From Gammaproteobacteria bacterium (GTDB lineage Bacteria; Pseudomonadota; Gammaproteobacteria; Tenderiales; Tenderiaceae), in NCBI GenBank assembly GCA_024276775.1, contig JAJRWO010000038.1, positions 1 through 11,263 of the forward strand: a stretch of 11,263 bases of DNA. The letters are read 5' to 3'. Under the pieces are notes generated by a model. The model had not been told where the DNA came from. It saw only the letters and a program-made list of their open reading frames with translations, and did not search any database. Below are positions 1 through 7,374 of the stretch, in pieces (within the stretch, counting starts at the first letter, position 1; every line of letters begins with the position of its first letter). Made by a program: the position numbers and the translations under genes.

Positions 1-192
1 ATCGGTTTTGAACTTCCATTTGAGTTGGTTTAATTTGGGCACACCTTTGGTCTCAAAAATACCACGGTGATGATTGTCACCACGAAAGGTGGTCGACTTG
101 ATTGGCGCGCTACCACAACCAAGCAACGAAATGCTGATGCCGGCAGCAATGGGTACTGTCAACAATTTTTTGAAAAGGTGGTTTGGTTTCAT
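1..192 (-). CDS. Lipoprotein with PQQ-like beta-propeller start (BamB-like), partial
   Basis: Only the first 64 codons are in the window; the gene runs off the left edge. The start is the ATG at 190-192 with GGGAG eight bases upstream. Residues 1-25 form a lipoprotein signal peptide: a basic start (MKPNHLFKK), a hydrophobic stretch and the lipobox LLGC, with Cys26 as the expected lipidation site. The mature part begins with a short linker and then TTFRGDNHHRGIF and LKWKFKTD. This RGD...G plus WKF pattern is typical of the first blade of PQQ-binding-like beta-propeller proteins such as BamB. The position after the Cys is not Asp, so outer-membrane sorting is plausible. It could be BamB itself or another PQQ-repeat lipoprotein; 64 residues do not decide. 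It is transcribed divergently from dinF. Confidence 0.75.
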   Translation of the reverse strand, partial: MKPNHLFKKLLTVPIAAGISISLLGCGSAPIKSTTFRGDNHHRGIFETKGVPKLNQLKWKFKTD

Positions 193-214
193 TGAAATAT
201 CTCCCTTGCCCCAG

Positions 215-242
215 ATTCTATTAGCATTCACTTAAAAATCAA
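215..242 (-). promoter_or_regulatory. Predicted sigma-70 promoter for the lipoprotein gene
   Basis: Read on the minus strand there is a -35 TTGATT (237-242), a 16-base spacer and a -10 TAGAAT (215-220, five of six consensus bases). Transcription would start near base 208, about 15 bases before the start codon. The call rests on pattern matching only. Confidence 0.45.
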
Positions 243-267
243 AAATATTTAGATGCATAAGCATAAT

Positions 268-295
268 TTGACAAATATATTGTCTCCGATAACTT
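268..295 (+). promoter_or_regulatory. Predicted sigma-70 promoter for dinF
   Basis: A perfect -35 TTGACA (268-273) is followed after 16 bases by a weak -10 TAACTT (290-295). The inferred transcription start would fall at about base 302, directly at the dinF ATG (303). This agrees with the lack of a Shine-Dalgarno sequence there. The -10 is poor, so this is tentative. Confidence 0.35.
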
Positions 296-302
296 ATTCC
301 TG

Positions 303-1625
303 ATGAATACGTCACGTTTTATCCATGCGGATCTCTGGCGCCTTGCCGGCCCGATGATCCTTTCCAATCTGACTATTCCCCTTTTGGGTGTGGTAGATAC
401 GGCGGTGGTTGGACATCTCAGTTCGCCTCATTATCTGGGGGCGGTGGCGATTGGTGGACTTATTTTTTCGTTTGTCTACTGGGCCTTTGGTTTTCTAAGA
501 ATGGGAACCACGGGACAGGTTGCACAGGCTTATGGCCGTTTGGACGACAATGAAATACGCGCTGGTTTTGCCAGGGCAGGGCTGCTGGCACTGCTGTTGT
601 CTGTGTTGATTATCGTCCTGCAATTTCCCATCCATGCCTCCGCGATGTGGTTACTTGAGGCAAGCCATGAGGTTGAGTCTCATGCCAGTGAGTATTTTTA
701 TATTCGGATTTGGAGTGCACCAGCAACCTTATTTACTTATGTCTTGATTGGTTGGTTTTTAGGCATGCAGAATGCCCGTGGCCCTTTATATCTGTTGTTG
801 ACCATCAACCTTACCAATATTGCCCTTGACCTGTTGTTTGTCTGGGGGCTGGGTATGGACGTGGATGGGGTGGCTTTGGCATCAGTGATTTCTGAATATA
901 TTGGTGTGTTTGTTGGTTTATGGTTGGTGAAACGTGAATTAAAACGTTATTCAGGTAGATGGATAACACAATTGATTTTTAATTCGGGCAAACTGCGGCA
1001 AATGTTTGTTGTCAATCAGAACATATTTATACGGACCCTGTGCCTGATATTCAGCTTTGCCTTTTTTACTGCCCAAGGTGCCAAATATGGTGATGTTATT
1101 CTTGCTGCCAATGCAGTGTTGATGAACTTTCAGGCCTTTATGGCCTACGGGCTTGACGGTTTTGCCAATGCGGCCGAGGCATTGGTAGGCAAGGCAGTGG
1201 GGCAGAAAAACAGGGGTAAATTCAAACAGGCGGTACACACGGCAGCAGCTTGGTCTGTTGGTGTGGCTATCTTGTTTGCACTGTTGTATGCGTTATTGGG
1301 TGTGCAGTTGATCAATTTGCTAACCAATATTGAGGCTGTTCGTCACGTGGCTTACTCGCTTTTGCCCTGGTTGATGATATCGCCGTTATTGTCGGTGTGG
1401 GGTTATCTATTTGATGGTATTTTTATCGGTGCCACGCGTTCTGCTGAGATGCGAAATACCATGTTGATATCGACATTTGTCTTTTTTTTACCGGCTTGGT
1501 ATTTACTGCAAGGTTTCGGTAATCATGGGCTGTGGGCAGCGTTGATGGTATTTATGCTGGCGCGGGGCATTAGCATGTGGCTTAGTTATCGCTTACTTGA
1601 CAAGCGTGGTATGTTTTTCGCTTAG
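303..1625 (+). CDS. dinF: MATE-family efflux transporter, DinF subfamily
   Basis: This 440-residue inner-membrane protein should have the twelve helices usual for MATE transporters, which export cationic drugs or other organic compounds in exchange for H+ or Na+. The sequence tracks the DinF branch closely: the first helix reads LWRLAGPMILSN followed by IPLLGVVDTAVVGHL, then FLRMGTTG near residue 65. The second half carries NAVLMNFQAFMAYGLDGFANAAEALVG in broken form, and FIGATRSAEMRN near residue 380. Length matches E. coli DinF (about 440-460). No Shine-Dalgarno sequence precedes the ATG at 303, but the N-terminus aligns with the family so the start is kept. Unlike in E. coli it is not next to lexA, so SOS control is not implied. 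ygiQ follows after 51 bases and may be co-transcribed. The substrate is unknown. Confidence 0.88.
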   Translation: MNTSRFIHADLWRLAGPMILSNLTIPLLGVVDTAVVGHLSSPHYLGAVAIGGLIFSFVYWAFGFLRMGTTGQVAQAYGRLDDNEIRAGFARAGLLALLLSVLIIVLQFPIHASAMWLLEASHEVESHASEYFYIRIWSAPATLFTYVLIGWFLGMQNARGPLYLLLTINLTNIALDLLFVWGLGMDVDGVALASVISEYIGVFVGLWLVKRELKRYSGRWITQLIFNSGKLRQMFVVNQNIFIRTLCLIFSFAFFTAQGAKYGDVILAANAVLMNFQAFMAYGLDGFANAAEALVGKAVGQKNRGKFKQAVHTAAAWSVGVAILFALLYALLGVQLINLLTNIEAVRHVAYSLLPWLMISPLLSVWGYLFDGIFIGATRSAEMRNTMLISTFVFFLPAWYLLQGFGNHGLWAALMVFMLARGISMWLSYRLLDKRGMFFA

Positions 1626-1676
1626 CCTGGTTATTTAAGGTAAAATGGCATTACTCTCCAAGCGATCTATATTCCT

Positions 1677-3848
1677 ATGCATACTGCGCCAAATATCTTT
1701 TCCTACCGTCAATACTGGGCCAAACGTTTTGGTGCTGCACCCTATTTGCCTATGTCGCGTGACGAGATGGATATGCTTGGCTGGGATTCCTGTGATGTGA
1801 TTCTTGTCACCGGAGATGCTTATGTCGATCACCCCAGCTTTGGCATGGCGCTGATTGGGCGTCTGTTGGAAGCACAGGGCTTTCGTGTTGGTATTATTGC
1901 TCAGCCAGACTGGCGCAGTGCTGAAGCCTTTAAAGTTCTCGGTAAACCAAACCTGTTTTGGGGGGTCACGGCGGGCAACATGGATTCTATGGTCAATCGT
2001 TATACTGCTGACCGCAAAATTCGCTCTGATGATGCCTATTCGCCTGATGCAAGGGCTGGCAAGCGCCCTGACCGTTCTGTGGTGGTGTATGCGCAGCGTT
2101 GTCGCGAAGCGTGTAAGGACGTACCCCTGGTGGTGGGTGGCATTGAGGCTAGCCTGCGCCGTATTGGCCATTATGATTATTGGTCTGACAAGGTGCGTCA
2201 TTCTATTCTGCCGGATTCCAAGGCTGACTTACTGGTATTCGGTAATGGCGAACGTCAGGTGGTGGAAATTGCCCATCGATTGGCAGGGGGGGAGAATATC
2301 AAGCAATTCACTGATATACGTGGCACTGCCTTTATGAGTCGAGCAATACCTGCTGGCTGGCTAGAGATTGACTCTACATCAATCGATGAACCGGGTAAGT
2401 TGATTGAACACACCGATCCCTACGCCATGGCAACGGCCGAATCATGTGAAAAAAGTGAAGCGGTTAAGACAAAATCGGCTGGCAACGTGGATGAAAAGGT
2501 CATTGAATTTTCTGCCAAACGGTTAAAACAACATGACCGCAGTCGCAGCATTATTCGCCTGCCTGACTATGAGCAGGTGAAGCAGGATCCGTTCTTGTAT
2601 GCCCACGCGGCGCGTGTGTTGCACCTGGAAACCAATCCGGGCAATGCCCGCGCCCTGGTGCAACGTCATGGCAAGCGCGATGTGTGGCTTAATCCACCGC
2701 CGATTCCGTTGACCAGTAAAGAGTTTGATCGGGTGTTTGAATTGCCTTATCGGCGTCAGCCACATCCGAGTTACCTGGGGGCCAAGGTGCCTGCCTATGA
2801 AATGATCCGTTTTTCGGTCAGTATCATGCGCGGCTGTTTTGGCGGTTGCACCTTTTGCTCTATCACCGAACATGAAGGCCGCATCATCCAGAACCGTTCT
2901 GAAAAATCCATTCTCAAAGAGGTGGAAACTATTCGTGATACTGTGCCCGGATTTACCGGCATTATTTCCGATCTGGGTGGCCCCACGGCGAATATGTACC
3001 GCCTTGCCTGTAAATCAGAACAGATTGAGTCGGCCTGTCGGCGACTGTCCTGCGTTTTTCCTGATATTTGTGTTAATTTGAATACCGATCATCAGCCACT
3101 CATTAATCTTTATCGAAAAGCCAGAGCCTTGCCCGGTATCAAAAAGGTTTTTGTGGCTTCAGGACTGCGGTATGACTTGGCGCTACGTTCCCCCGAATAC
3201 GTCAAGGAACTAGTCACTCACCATGTCGGTGGTTATCTCAAAATCGCCCCAGAGCATACGGAAGGAGCCGTGCTCAATAAGATGATGAAACCAGGGATTG
3301 GCAGCTATGAACGTTTTAAAGAAATGTTTGAACAATATTCCCGCGAGGCTGGCAAAGAGCAGTATTTGATTCCATATTTTATTGCCGCCCACCCAGGCGC
3401 AACGGATGAGGATATGCTCAATCTGGCGCTGTGGTTAAAACGCAATGATTTCCGCCTTGATCAAGTGCAGACCTTTTTGCCATCACCGATGGCACTGGCC
3501 ACAGCCATGTACCACAGCAATCAAAACCCCTTACGCAAAATTCATCGCAATGGTGAAACGCTTTATACGGCCAAAGGTGCCAATCAGCGGCGTTTGCAAA
3601 AGGCCTTTATCCGCTTTCATGATGCCGAAAACTGGCCTTTATTACGCGATGCCCTGAAAAAAATGGGGCGGGCTGATTTGATAGGCAATGGTAAACGTCA
3701 TTTGGTGCCGAACTGGCAGCCAGAAGGAACGGGAGGGCAAGCAAAATTTAAAAATAGCCGCCAGCAGCCACAAAACAGGGAGGCAAAAAATCCCCGGCAG
3801 GCAAGGCCAACCGGGCGCAGTATTAAGCGGACTTCCCGCAAAAGATAG
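1677..3848 (+). CDS. ygiQ: YgiQ-family radical SAM protein
   Basis: A 723-residue member of the YgiQ family (E. coli YgiQ is about 739). The radical SAM cluster motif CxxxCxxC is intact as Cys387, Cys391 and Cys394 within RGCFGGCTFC; these ligate the 4Fe-4S cluster that cleaves S-adenosylmethionine. The N-terminal domain carries the family signatures LGWDSCDVILVTGDAYVDHP and GVTAGNMDSM and has a cobalamin-binding-like fold in related proteins. Further signatures are VPGFTGIISDLGGPTANMY, GGYLKIAPEHTEG and YLIPYFIAAHPG. The last 45 or so residues are a basic, low-complexity tail, as in homologues. The start at 1677 matches the family N-terminus (IFSYRQYWAKRFG), although no clear ribosome site precedes it. 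The reaction and substrate of the family are not established. A weak -10-like TAAAAT lies at 1641-1646; read-through from dinF is also possible. Confidence 0.93.
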   Translation: MHTAPNIFSYRQYWAKRFGAAPYLPMSRDEMDMLGWDSCDVILVTGDAYVDHPSFGMALIGRLLEAQGFRVGIIAQPDWRSAEAFKVLGKPNLFWGVTAGNMDSMVNRYTADRKIRSDDAYSPDARAGKRPDRSVVVYAQRCREACKDVPLVVGGIEASLRRIGHYDYWSDKVRHSILPDSKADLLVFGNGERQVVEIAHRLAGGENIKQFTDIRGTAFMSRAIPAGWLEIDSTSIDEPGKLIEHTDPYAMATAESCEKSEAVKTKSAGNVDEKVIEFSAKRLKQHDRSRSIIRLPDYEQVKQDPFLYAHAARVLHLETNPGNARALVQRHGKRDVWLNPPPIPLTSKEFDRVFELPYRRQPHPSYLGAKVPAYEMIRFSVSIMRGCFGGCTFCSITEHEGRIIQNRSEKSILKEVETIRDTVPGFTGIISDLGGPTANMYRLACKSEQIESACRRLSCVFPDICVNLNTDHQPLINLYRKARALPGIKKVFVASGLRYDLALRSPEYVKELVTHHVGGYLKIAPEHTEGAVLNKMMKPGIGSYERFKEMFEQYSREAGKEQYLIPYFIAAHPGATDEDMLNLALWLKRNDFRLDQVQTFLPSPMALATAMYHSNQNPLRKIHRNGETLYTAKGANQRRLQKAFIRFHDAENWPLLRDALKKMGRADLIGNGKRHLVPNWQPEGTGGQAKFKNSRQQPQNREAKNPRQARPTGRSIKRTSRKR

Positions 3849-3862
3849 CTTTTTTCTGAGGC

Positions 3863-4234
3863 TTATTTGTCCGTTAAAGCAATGACAACCTTTTTCTCTT
3901 GTGGTGGCGCATTATTTTTGACTGCTTCCAACATTTCGCCCATGCGCTTGACACTGCTATAGCCAAGCTTGACTAAATCAACCCCTGTTGCCAGGAATGT
4001 TTCCACCAGCTTTGGAATCGTTGATAGATAAACACCAATTGCTCCGAGAATAACCAAGGCAATGATCAGCGATGTAATTGGACCAAATGCCGCACTGAAA
4101 AAGCTAGTGAGATTTACCCATAGGGCCAGTGGCATCAGCGTGGCAAAGCCGTACCATAGAAAAACGGCAAAGGTAAAAAATAACAACACGAGAAACTGTA
4201 AAAAACGAACTAATGCGATATCGATTGACTTCAT
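3863..4234 (-). CDS. Small membrane protein of unknown function
   Basis: I do not recognise a family. The 123-residue product has a short N-terminus, a long hydrophobic stretch at about residues 9-36 (one or two helices) and a second strong one at about 52-72 (ITSLIIALVILGAIGVYL). These are followed by an amphipathic, soluble tail with several lysines that ends in ALTDK. This suggests a small inner-membrane protein with its tail on one side. The gene is likely real: the ATG at 4232-4234 has AGGA at good spacing (GGATAGGAAATAAAC before it), a promoter-like pair lies upstream, and its codon use resembles its neighbours. It converges on ygiQ with only 14 bases between the two stop codons. Confidence 0.75.
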   Translation of the reverse strand: MKSIDIALVRFLQFLVLLFFTFAVFLWYGFATLMPLALWVNLTSFFSAAFGPITSLIIALVILGAIGVYLSTIPKLVETFLATGVDLVKLGYSSVKRMGEMLEAVKNNAPPQEKKVVIALTDK

Positions 4235-4295
4235 GTTTATTTCCTATCCCAATCTAAGTAATCCCCCTATGCTTTTTAGCGGGAGTTAACCCGAA

Positions 4296-4324
4296 ATTTT
4301 GTCATAGATGCCCTTGACTGACAA
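4296..4324 (-). promoter_or_regulatory. Predicted sigma-70 promoter for the small membrane protein gene
   Basis: On the minus strand, -35 TTGTCA (4319-4324), a 17-base spacer and -10 CAAAAT (4296-4301). Transcription would start near 4289, giving a leader of about 55 bases. The inverted repeat ACTGAC/GTCAGT overlaps the -35 and could be an operator. Confidence 0.45.
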
Positions 4325-4528
4325 GCTGAGATATTCGGTCAGTTTAAAATATGTTTTATCTAATGCTTGATTTGTCTACGACCTAGCGCCTGCAAGTGAT
4401 CGTGCTGGCAGAGCGCACGAATCCAGGTCTTATATAAAAATTTCAATGCATTACAGAGTAAAATTAAAGTAAAACATCTGTTTTGTGCGTATTATTATAG
4501 GGTTTAGGCTAGGCATACGCTTCATATT

Positions 4529-4537
4529 TGGTATGAT
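4529..4537 (+). promoter_or_regulatory. Predicted extended -10 promoter for rsd
   Basis: TGGTATGAT fits the extended -10 pattern TGnTATAAT with one mismatch. There is no good -35, as is common for this class. Transcription would start near 4544, 25 bases before the chosen start codon at 4569. If correct, the upstream in-frame ATG codons at 4485 and 4533 are not used. Confidence 0.45.
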
Positions 4538-4568
4538 TCGGTATCAATATTCGAAAAGTGGAGGGAAT

Positions 4569-5027
4569 ATGGTCGAAACAACTGAGATGCCCGAGGTAAA
4601 ACGTCGTCGTTCGATGACAATGATCCAACGGCTTGTAGGCTCAAGAACCGAGATGTTATCACTTTATACCTTGTTGGCCAGCCGTAAACCCTTTAATGAA
4701 GCCGCTGATGCGCAGATGTTATTACAGGAGTTTTGCCAGTCCCTGGTTGATTACACAGCCAATGCTCATTTTCAGCTGTATCGCTATTTCGCCGAAAAAA
4801 ATGAGCGCCGCCAGGAAATTCGCGATGTTGCGGCGACCGTTTATCCTAAGGTTCTGGATATGACCAACACCATCCTCGACTTCAATGATAAATATGATTG
4901 TGGTGACCATTGTTCACACTTGAGTCACCTTGAAAAAGATTTATCTAAATTGGGTGAGATTCTTGCTGATCGCATTGAGCTTGAAGATGAGTTGATTGCC
5001 GCATTTGGGTTTAGTTTCGAAAATTAA
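4569..5027 (+). CDS. rsd: Rsd/AlgQ-family regulator of sigma-70
   Basis: Rsd/AlgQ proteins are small helical proteins that bind region 4 of the housekeeping sigma factor in stationary phase and favour alternative sigma factors. From the ATG at 4569 the product has 152 residues, close to the usual 155-160. Diagnostic stretches are LLQEFCQSLVDYTANAHFQLY (as two overlapping halves), ILDFNDKYDCGDH and DRIELEDELIAAFGF. These match E. coli Rsd (DDFCQSLVDYLSAGHF, ARFVLEDKLI) and Pseudomonas AlgQ (AFNDRCDNGD, RFELEDCLIE). The frame is open up to an ATG at 4485, but 4569 is preferred: GGAGGG lies at 4560-4565, the length fits the family, and the extra 28 residues overlap a likely promoter. The symbol could equally be algQ. 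A strong terminator ends the unit. Confidence 0.88.
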   Translation: MVETTEMPEVKRRRSMTMIQRLVGSRTEMLSLYTLLASRKPFNEAADAQMLLQEFCQSLVDYTANAHFQLYRYFAEKNERRQEIRDVAATVYPKVLDMTNTILDFNDKYDCGDHCSHLSHLEKDLSKLGEILADRIELEDELIAAFGFSFEN

Positions 5028-5045
5028 TATCGCTTCAGTTTTATG

Positions 5046-5075
5046 AAAAGCCTGCATGATTTGCAGGCTTTTTTT
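5046..5075 (+). terminator. Intrinsic terminator after rsd
   Basis: A perfect 11-base stem AAAAGCCTGCA (5046-5056) pairs with 5062-5072 around the loop TGATT and runs into a T tract ending at 5075. It lies 19 bases after the rsd stop. The A tract before and T tract after would also allow partial function on the other strand. Confidence 0.9.
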
Positions 5076-5139
5076 ATGCCAGAAAGGGGCACAATGAATA
5101 GGCTGTTATGAACACCGTATTTAAATTAAAAGGACAATA

Positions 5140-7374
5140 ATGGCTGTATTAAAACCATTGGCAGCAAAACAACTCTACCAGGCTGCCGATCTCTCACTAC
5201 TTGATTTTCGTACCACCGCTGAGCTGGACGATTTATCAGAGGTTGTTGGTCAGGCGCGTGCTCTGGAAGCGATCCACTTTGGTATCGGTATTAAAAAAAC
5301 GGGCTACAATATTTTTGCGCTTGGCCCCGCAGGAACAGGTAAGCACGGCGTTGTAACACAGTTATTGCAGCAGAAAGCCAGCGCTGAAGGTGCTCCCAGT
5401 GATTGGTGCTATGTCAATAATTTTGAACAATCGCATAAGCCTATCAAATTGTGCTTAGCCAAAGGCATGGGGCGCAAGCTTTGTCAGGATATGCAACAAC
5501 TGATTGAAGCGCTTAAAGAGGTGTTTAAGAGTGATGAGTACCATAATGAAGTCGAAAAACTAAAGAACGAGTTAAAGAGTCGCCAGGAACAGGTGGTCGA
5601 TGACGTTCGCCCGTTAGCTAAAAGCCGCACTGCTGAAGAAGTTGTTATATCAATGGTTGCTCGTCTGACCGGCGAGCTGTTTGAGAAATACAAGGGTCAT
5701 ACGGATATCCTGAATTATCTTAATAATGTACAGGCTGATGTCATCAATAATATTAATCATTTTCGTCTTGGTGAGGGTGAGCCGTCCGATATAAGTCTGG
5801 GAGTAATATCACAAGGTTCACATTTTAAGCGTTACGAGGTTAACGTCTTGGTTGAACACAGCAAGGCTGTCGGCGCACCGGTTGTCTTTGAAGAAAATCC
5901 AACTTATCAGAACCTGGTTGGCCGCGTAGAGCATATGACGATGATGGGGACATTAATCACCGATTTCACACTCATTAAGCCGGGTGCCTTGCATCAAGCC
6001 AACAATGGTTATTTGGTGCTTGAGGCGTATAAACTTTTGCAGCATCCCTTTAGTTGGGAATCGCTTAAACGGGCCTTACGGTCCAGTGAAATTCATATGG
6101 GTTCGCTGGAACAGATGCAGGGGCTTGTGACGACGATTTCTCTTGAACCTGAACCAATCCCGCTTAATCTCAAAGTCGTGCTGGTGGGTGATCGTGTACT
6201 TTATTATTTGCTCTACCAACTTGACCCTGAGTTTCAGGAGCTATTTAAGGTTGCCGCTGATTTTGATGAGCAAATGGATAGAAGTGTCGAGAGCCAACAT
6301 TTATATGCCCGTTTGATTGCCACCTTGGTCAATAAAGAAGCGCTACATGTGTTTGATAAACCAGCTGTTGAACGAATAATTGAATATAGCGCTAGAATGA
6401 CCGAAGATGCCAACAAACTGTCAATACATATGCGCAGTATTTGTGACCTGATGTGCGAGGCAGATTATTGGACACAGCAACATGGTCGCGATGTGGTAAC
6501 CGCTGACGATGTACAAACGGCCATCAATGCTCAATTACGCCGCAGTAGTCGCTTGGAAGAAGACCTGCATGACAATATACAGCGTGATATTTTGCTGGTT
6601 GATACCTGTGGTTCAATGGTTGGCCAGGTGAATGCTTTATCGATTGTCGACCTTGGTAATACTTCATTTGGTACGCCGAGTCGGATTACTGCGCGGGTAA
6701 GAATGGGGGATGATGATGTCCTTGATATTGAACGCGAGGTAGATCTGGGTGGGCCAATCCATTCAAAAGGTGTTTTGATTTTGTCCGGTTTTCTGGGGGC
6801 TAGATATGCAAAAGAACAACCTTTGGCACTCACAGCAAGCCTGGTGTTTGAGCAATCTTATGGCGAAATTGAAGGTGATAGCGCTTCATCAGCAGAACTG
6901 TATAGTTTGTTATCGGCATTATCTAACGTACCAATCAAGCAGGGATTTGCGGTAACAGGTTCTGTTAATCAACATGGCCAGGTTCAGGCGGTTGGTGGCG
7001 TCAATGAAAAAATTGAAGGCTTCTTTGATGTCTGTGCTGCGCGTAGTTTAACAGGGGAGCAGGGGGTGCTTATTCCCCAAAGCAATGTGGCTGATCTGAT
7101 GCTTAGAAAAGATATTATTGCAGCGGTTGAACAAAACATGTTTCAAATTTATGCCGTGGCAAGCATCGATCAAGGGATTGAAATTCTGACGGGTATCACA
7201 GCCGGTGAACTGGATGGTGAGGGTCACTACCCGGAAGGGAGTATTAATTTCAAGGTTGCCCATCAGTTGTATCGGTTTGCAATTATCCGTCATGAATTTG
7301 GTGAATCAAAAAAAGACGAGGAAGGATTGAGTGACCACACTGAAAAAAAGAACGCTAAAAAAAGTAACTCATAA
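5140..7374 (+). CDS. Lon-family ATP-dependent protease (LonB/YcbZ-like, S16)
   Basis: A 744-residue AAA+ protease of the Lon-related group that includes E. coli YcbZ, somewhat shorter than the roughly 800 residues I recall for Pseudomonas-type members. The N-terminal ATPase part has Walker A GPAGTGKH (residues 62-69). A charged, probably coiled-coil insert follows at about 110-200, then a Walker B-like NGYLVLEA (289-296). The C-terminal S16 domain holds the catalytic dyad: Ser581 in EGDSASSAE and Lys624 in GGVNEKIEG. The domain starts with the family pattern RITARVRMG and LGGPIHSKGVLILSGFL. It should degrade unfolded or specific regulatory proteins in the cytoplasm. No signal peptide is present; the last 15 residues are a lysine-rich tail. 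AGGA at 5131-5134 supports the start. The stop overlaps the relA start (TAATG), implying an operon. No clear promoter is seen in 5076-5139. Confidence 0.9.
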   Translation: MAVLKPLAAKQLYQAADLSLLDFRTTAELDDLSEVVGQARALEAIHFGIGIKKTGYNIFALGPAGTGKHGVVTQLLQQKASAEGAPSDWCYVNNFEQSHKPIKLCLAKGMGRKLCQDMQQLIEALKEVFKSDEYHNEVEKLKNELKSRQEQVVDDVRPLAKSRTAEEVVISMVARLTGELFEKYKGHTDILNYLNNVQADVINNINHFRLGEGEPSDISLGVISQGSHFKRYEVNVLVEHSKAVGAPVVFEENPTYQNLVGRVEHMTMMGTLITDFTLIKPGALHQANNGYLVLEAYKLLQHPFSWESLKRALRSSEIHMGSLEQMQGLVTTISLEPEPIPLNLKVVLVGDRVLYYLLYQLDPEFQELFKVAADFDEQMDRSVESQHLYARLIATLVNKEALHVFDKPAVERIIEYSARMTEDANKLSIHMRSICDLMCEADYWTQQHGRDVVTADDVQTAINAQLRRSSRLEEDLHDNIQRDILLVDTCGSMVGQVNALSIVDLGNTSFGTPSRITARVRMGDDDVLDIEREVDLGGPIHSKGVLILSGFLGARYAKEQPLALTASLVFEQSYGEIEGDSASSAELYSLLSALSNVPIKQGFAVTGSVNQHGQVQAVGGVNEKIEGFFDVCAARSLTGEQGVLIPQSNVADLMLRKDIIAAVEQNMFQIYAVASIDQGIEILTGITAGELDGEGHYPEGSINFKVAHQLYRFAIIRHEFGESKKDEEGLSDHTEKKNAKKSNS

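Larger units (their letters stand above)
4235..4568. other. Intergenic region between the small membrane gene and rsd
   Basis: This 334-base divergent spacer holds no convincing gene. It contains a likely promoter for the minus-strand gene (4296-4324), an extended -10 promoter for rsd (4529-4537), and two inverted repeats. One repeat is ACTGAC/GTCAGT (4317-4322 and 4338-4343), overlapping the minus-strand -35. The other is an imperfect hairpin at 4386-4416 (GCGC-CTGC with GCAG-A-GCGC). A small RNA or operator is possible but cannot be shown from sequence alone. Confidence 0.5.

Noticed and set aside
1635..2201. Long minus-strand open frame opposite ygiQ
   Set aside because: It lies wholly antisense to a well-supported ygiQ, has no ribosome site, and its His- and Thr-rich product looks like a reverse-frame shadow.
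4485..4568. Upstream start of rsd giving 28 extra residues
   Set aside because: No ribosome site there, the segment overlaps an extended -10 promoter, and the family length fits the start at 4569.
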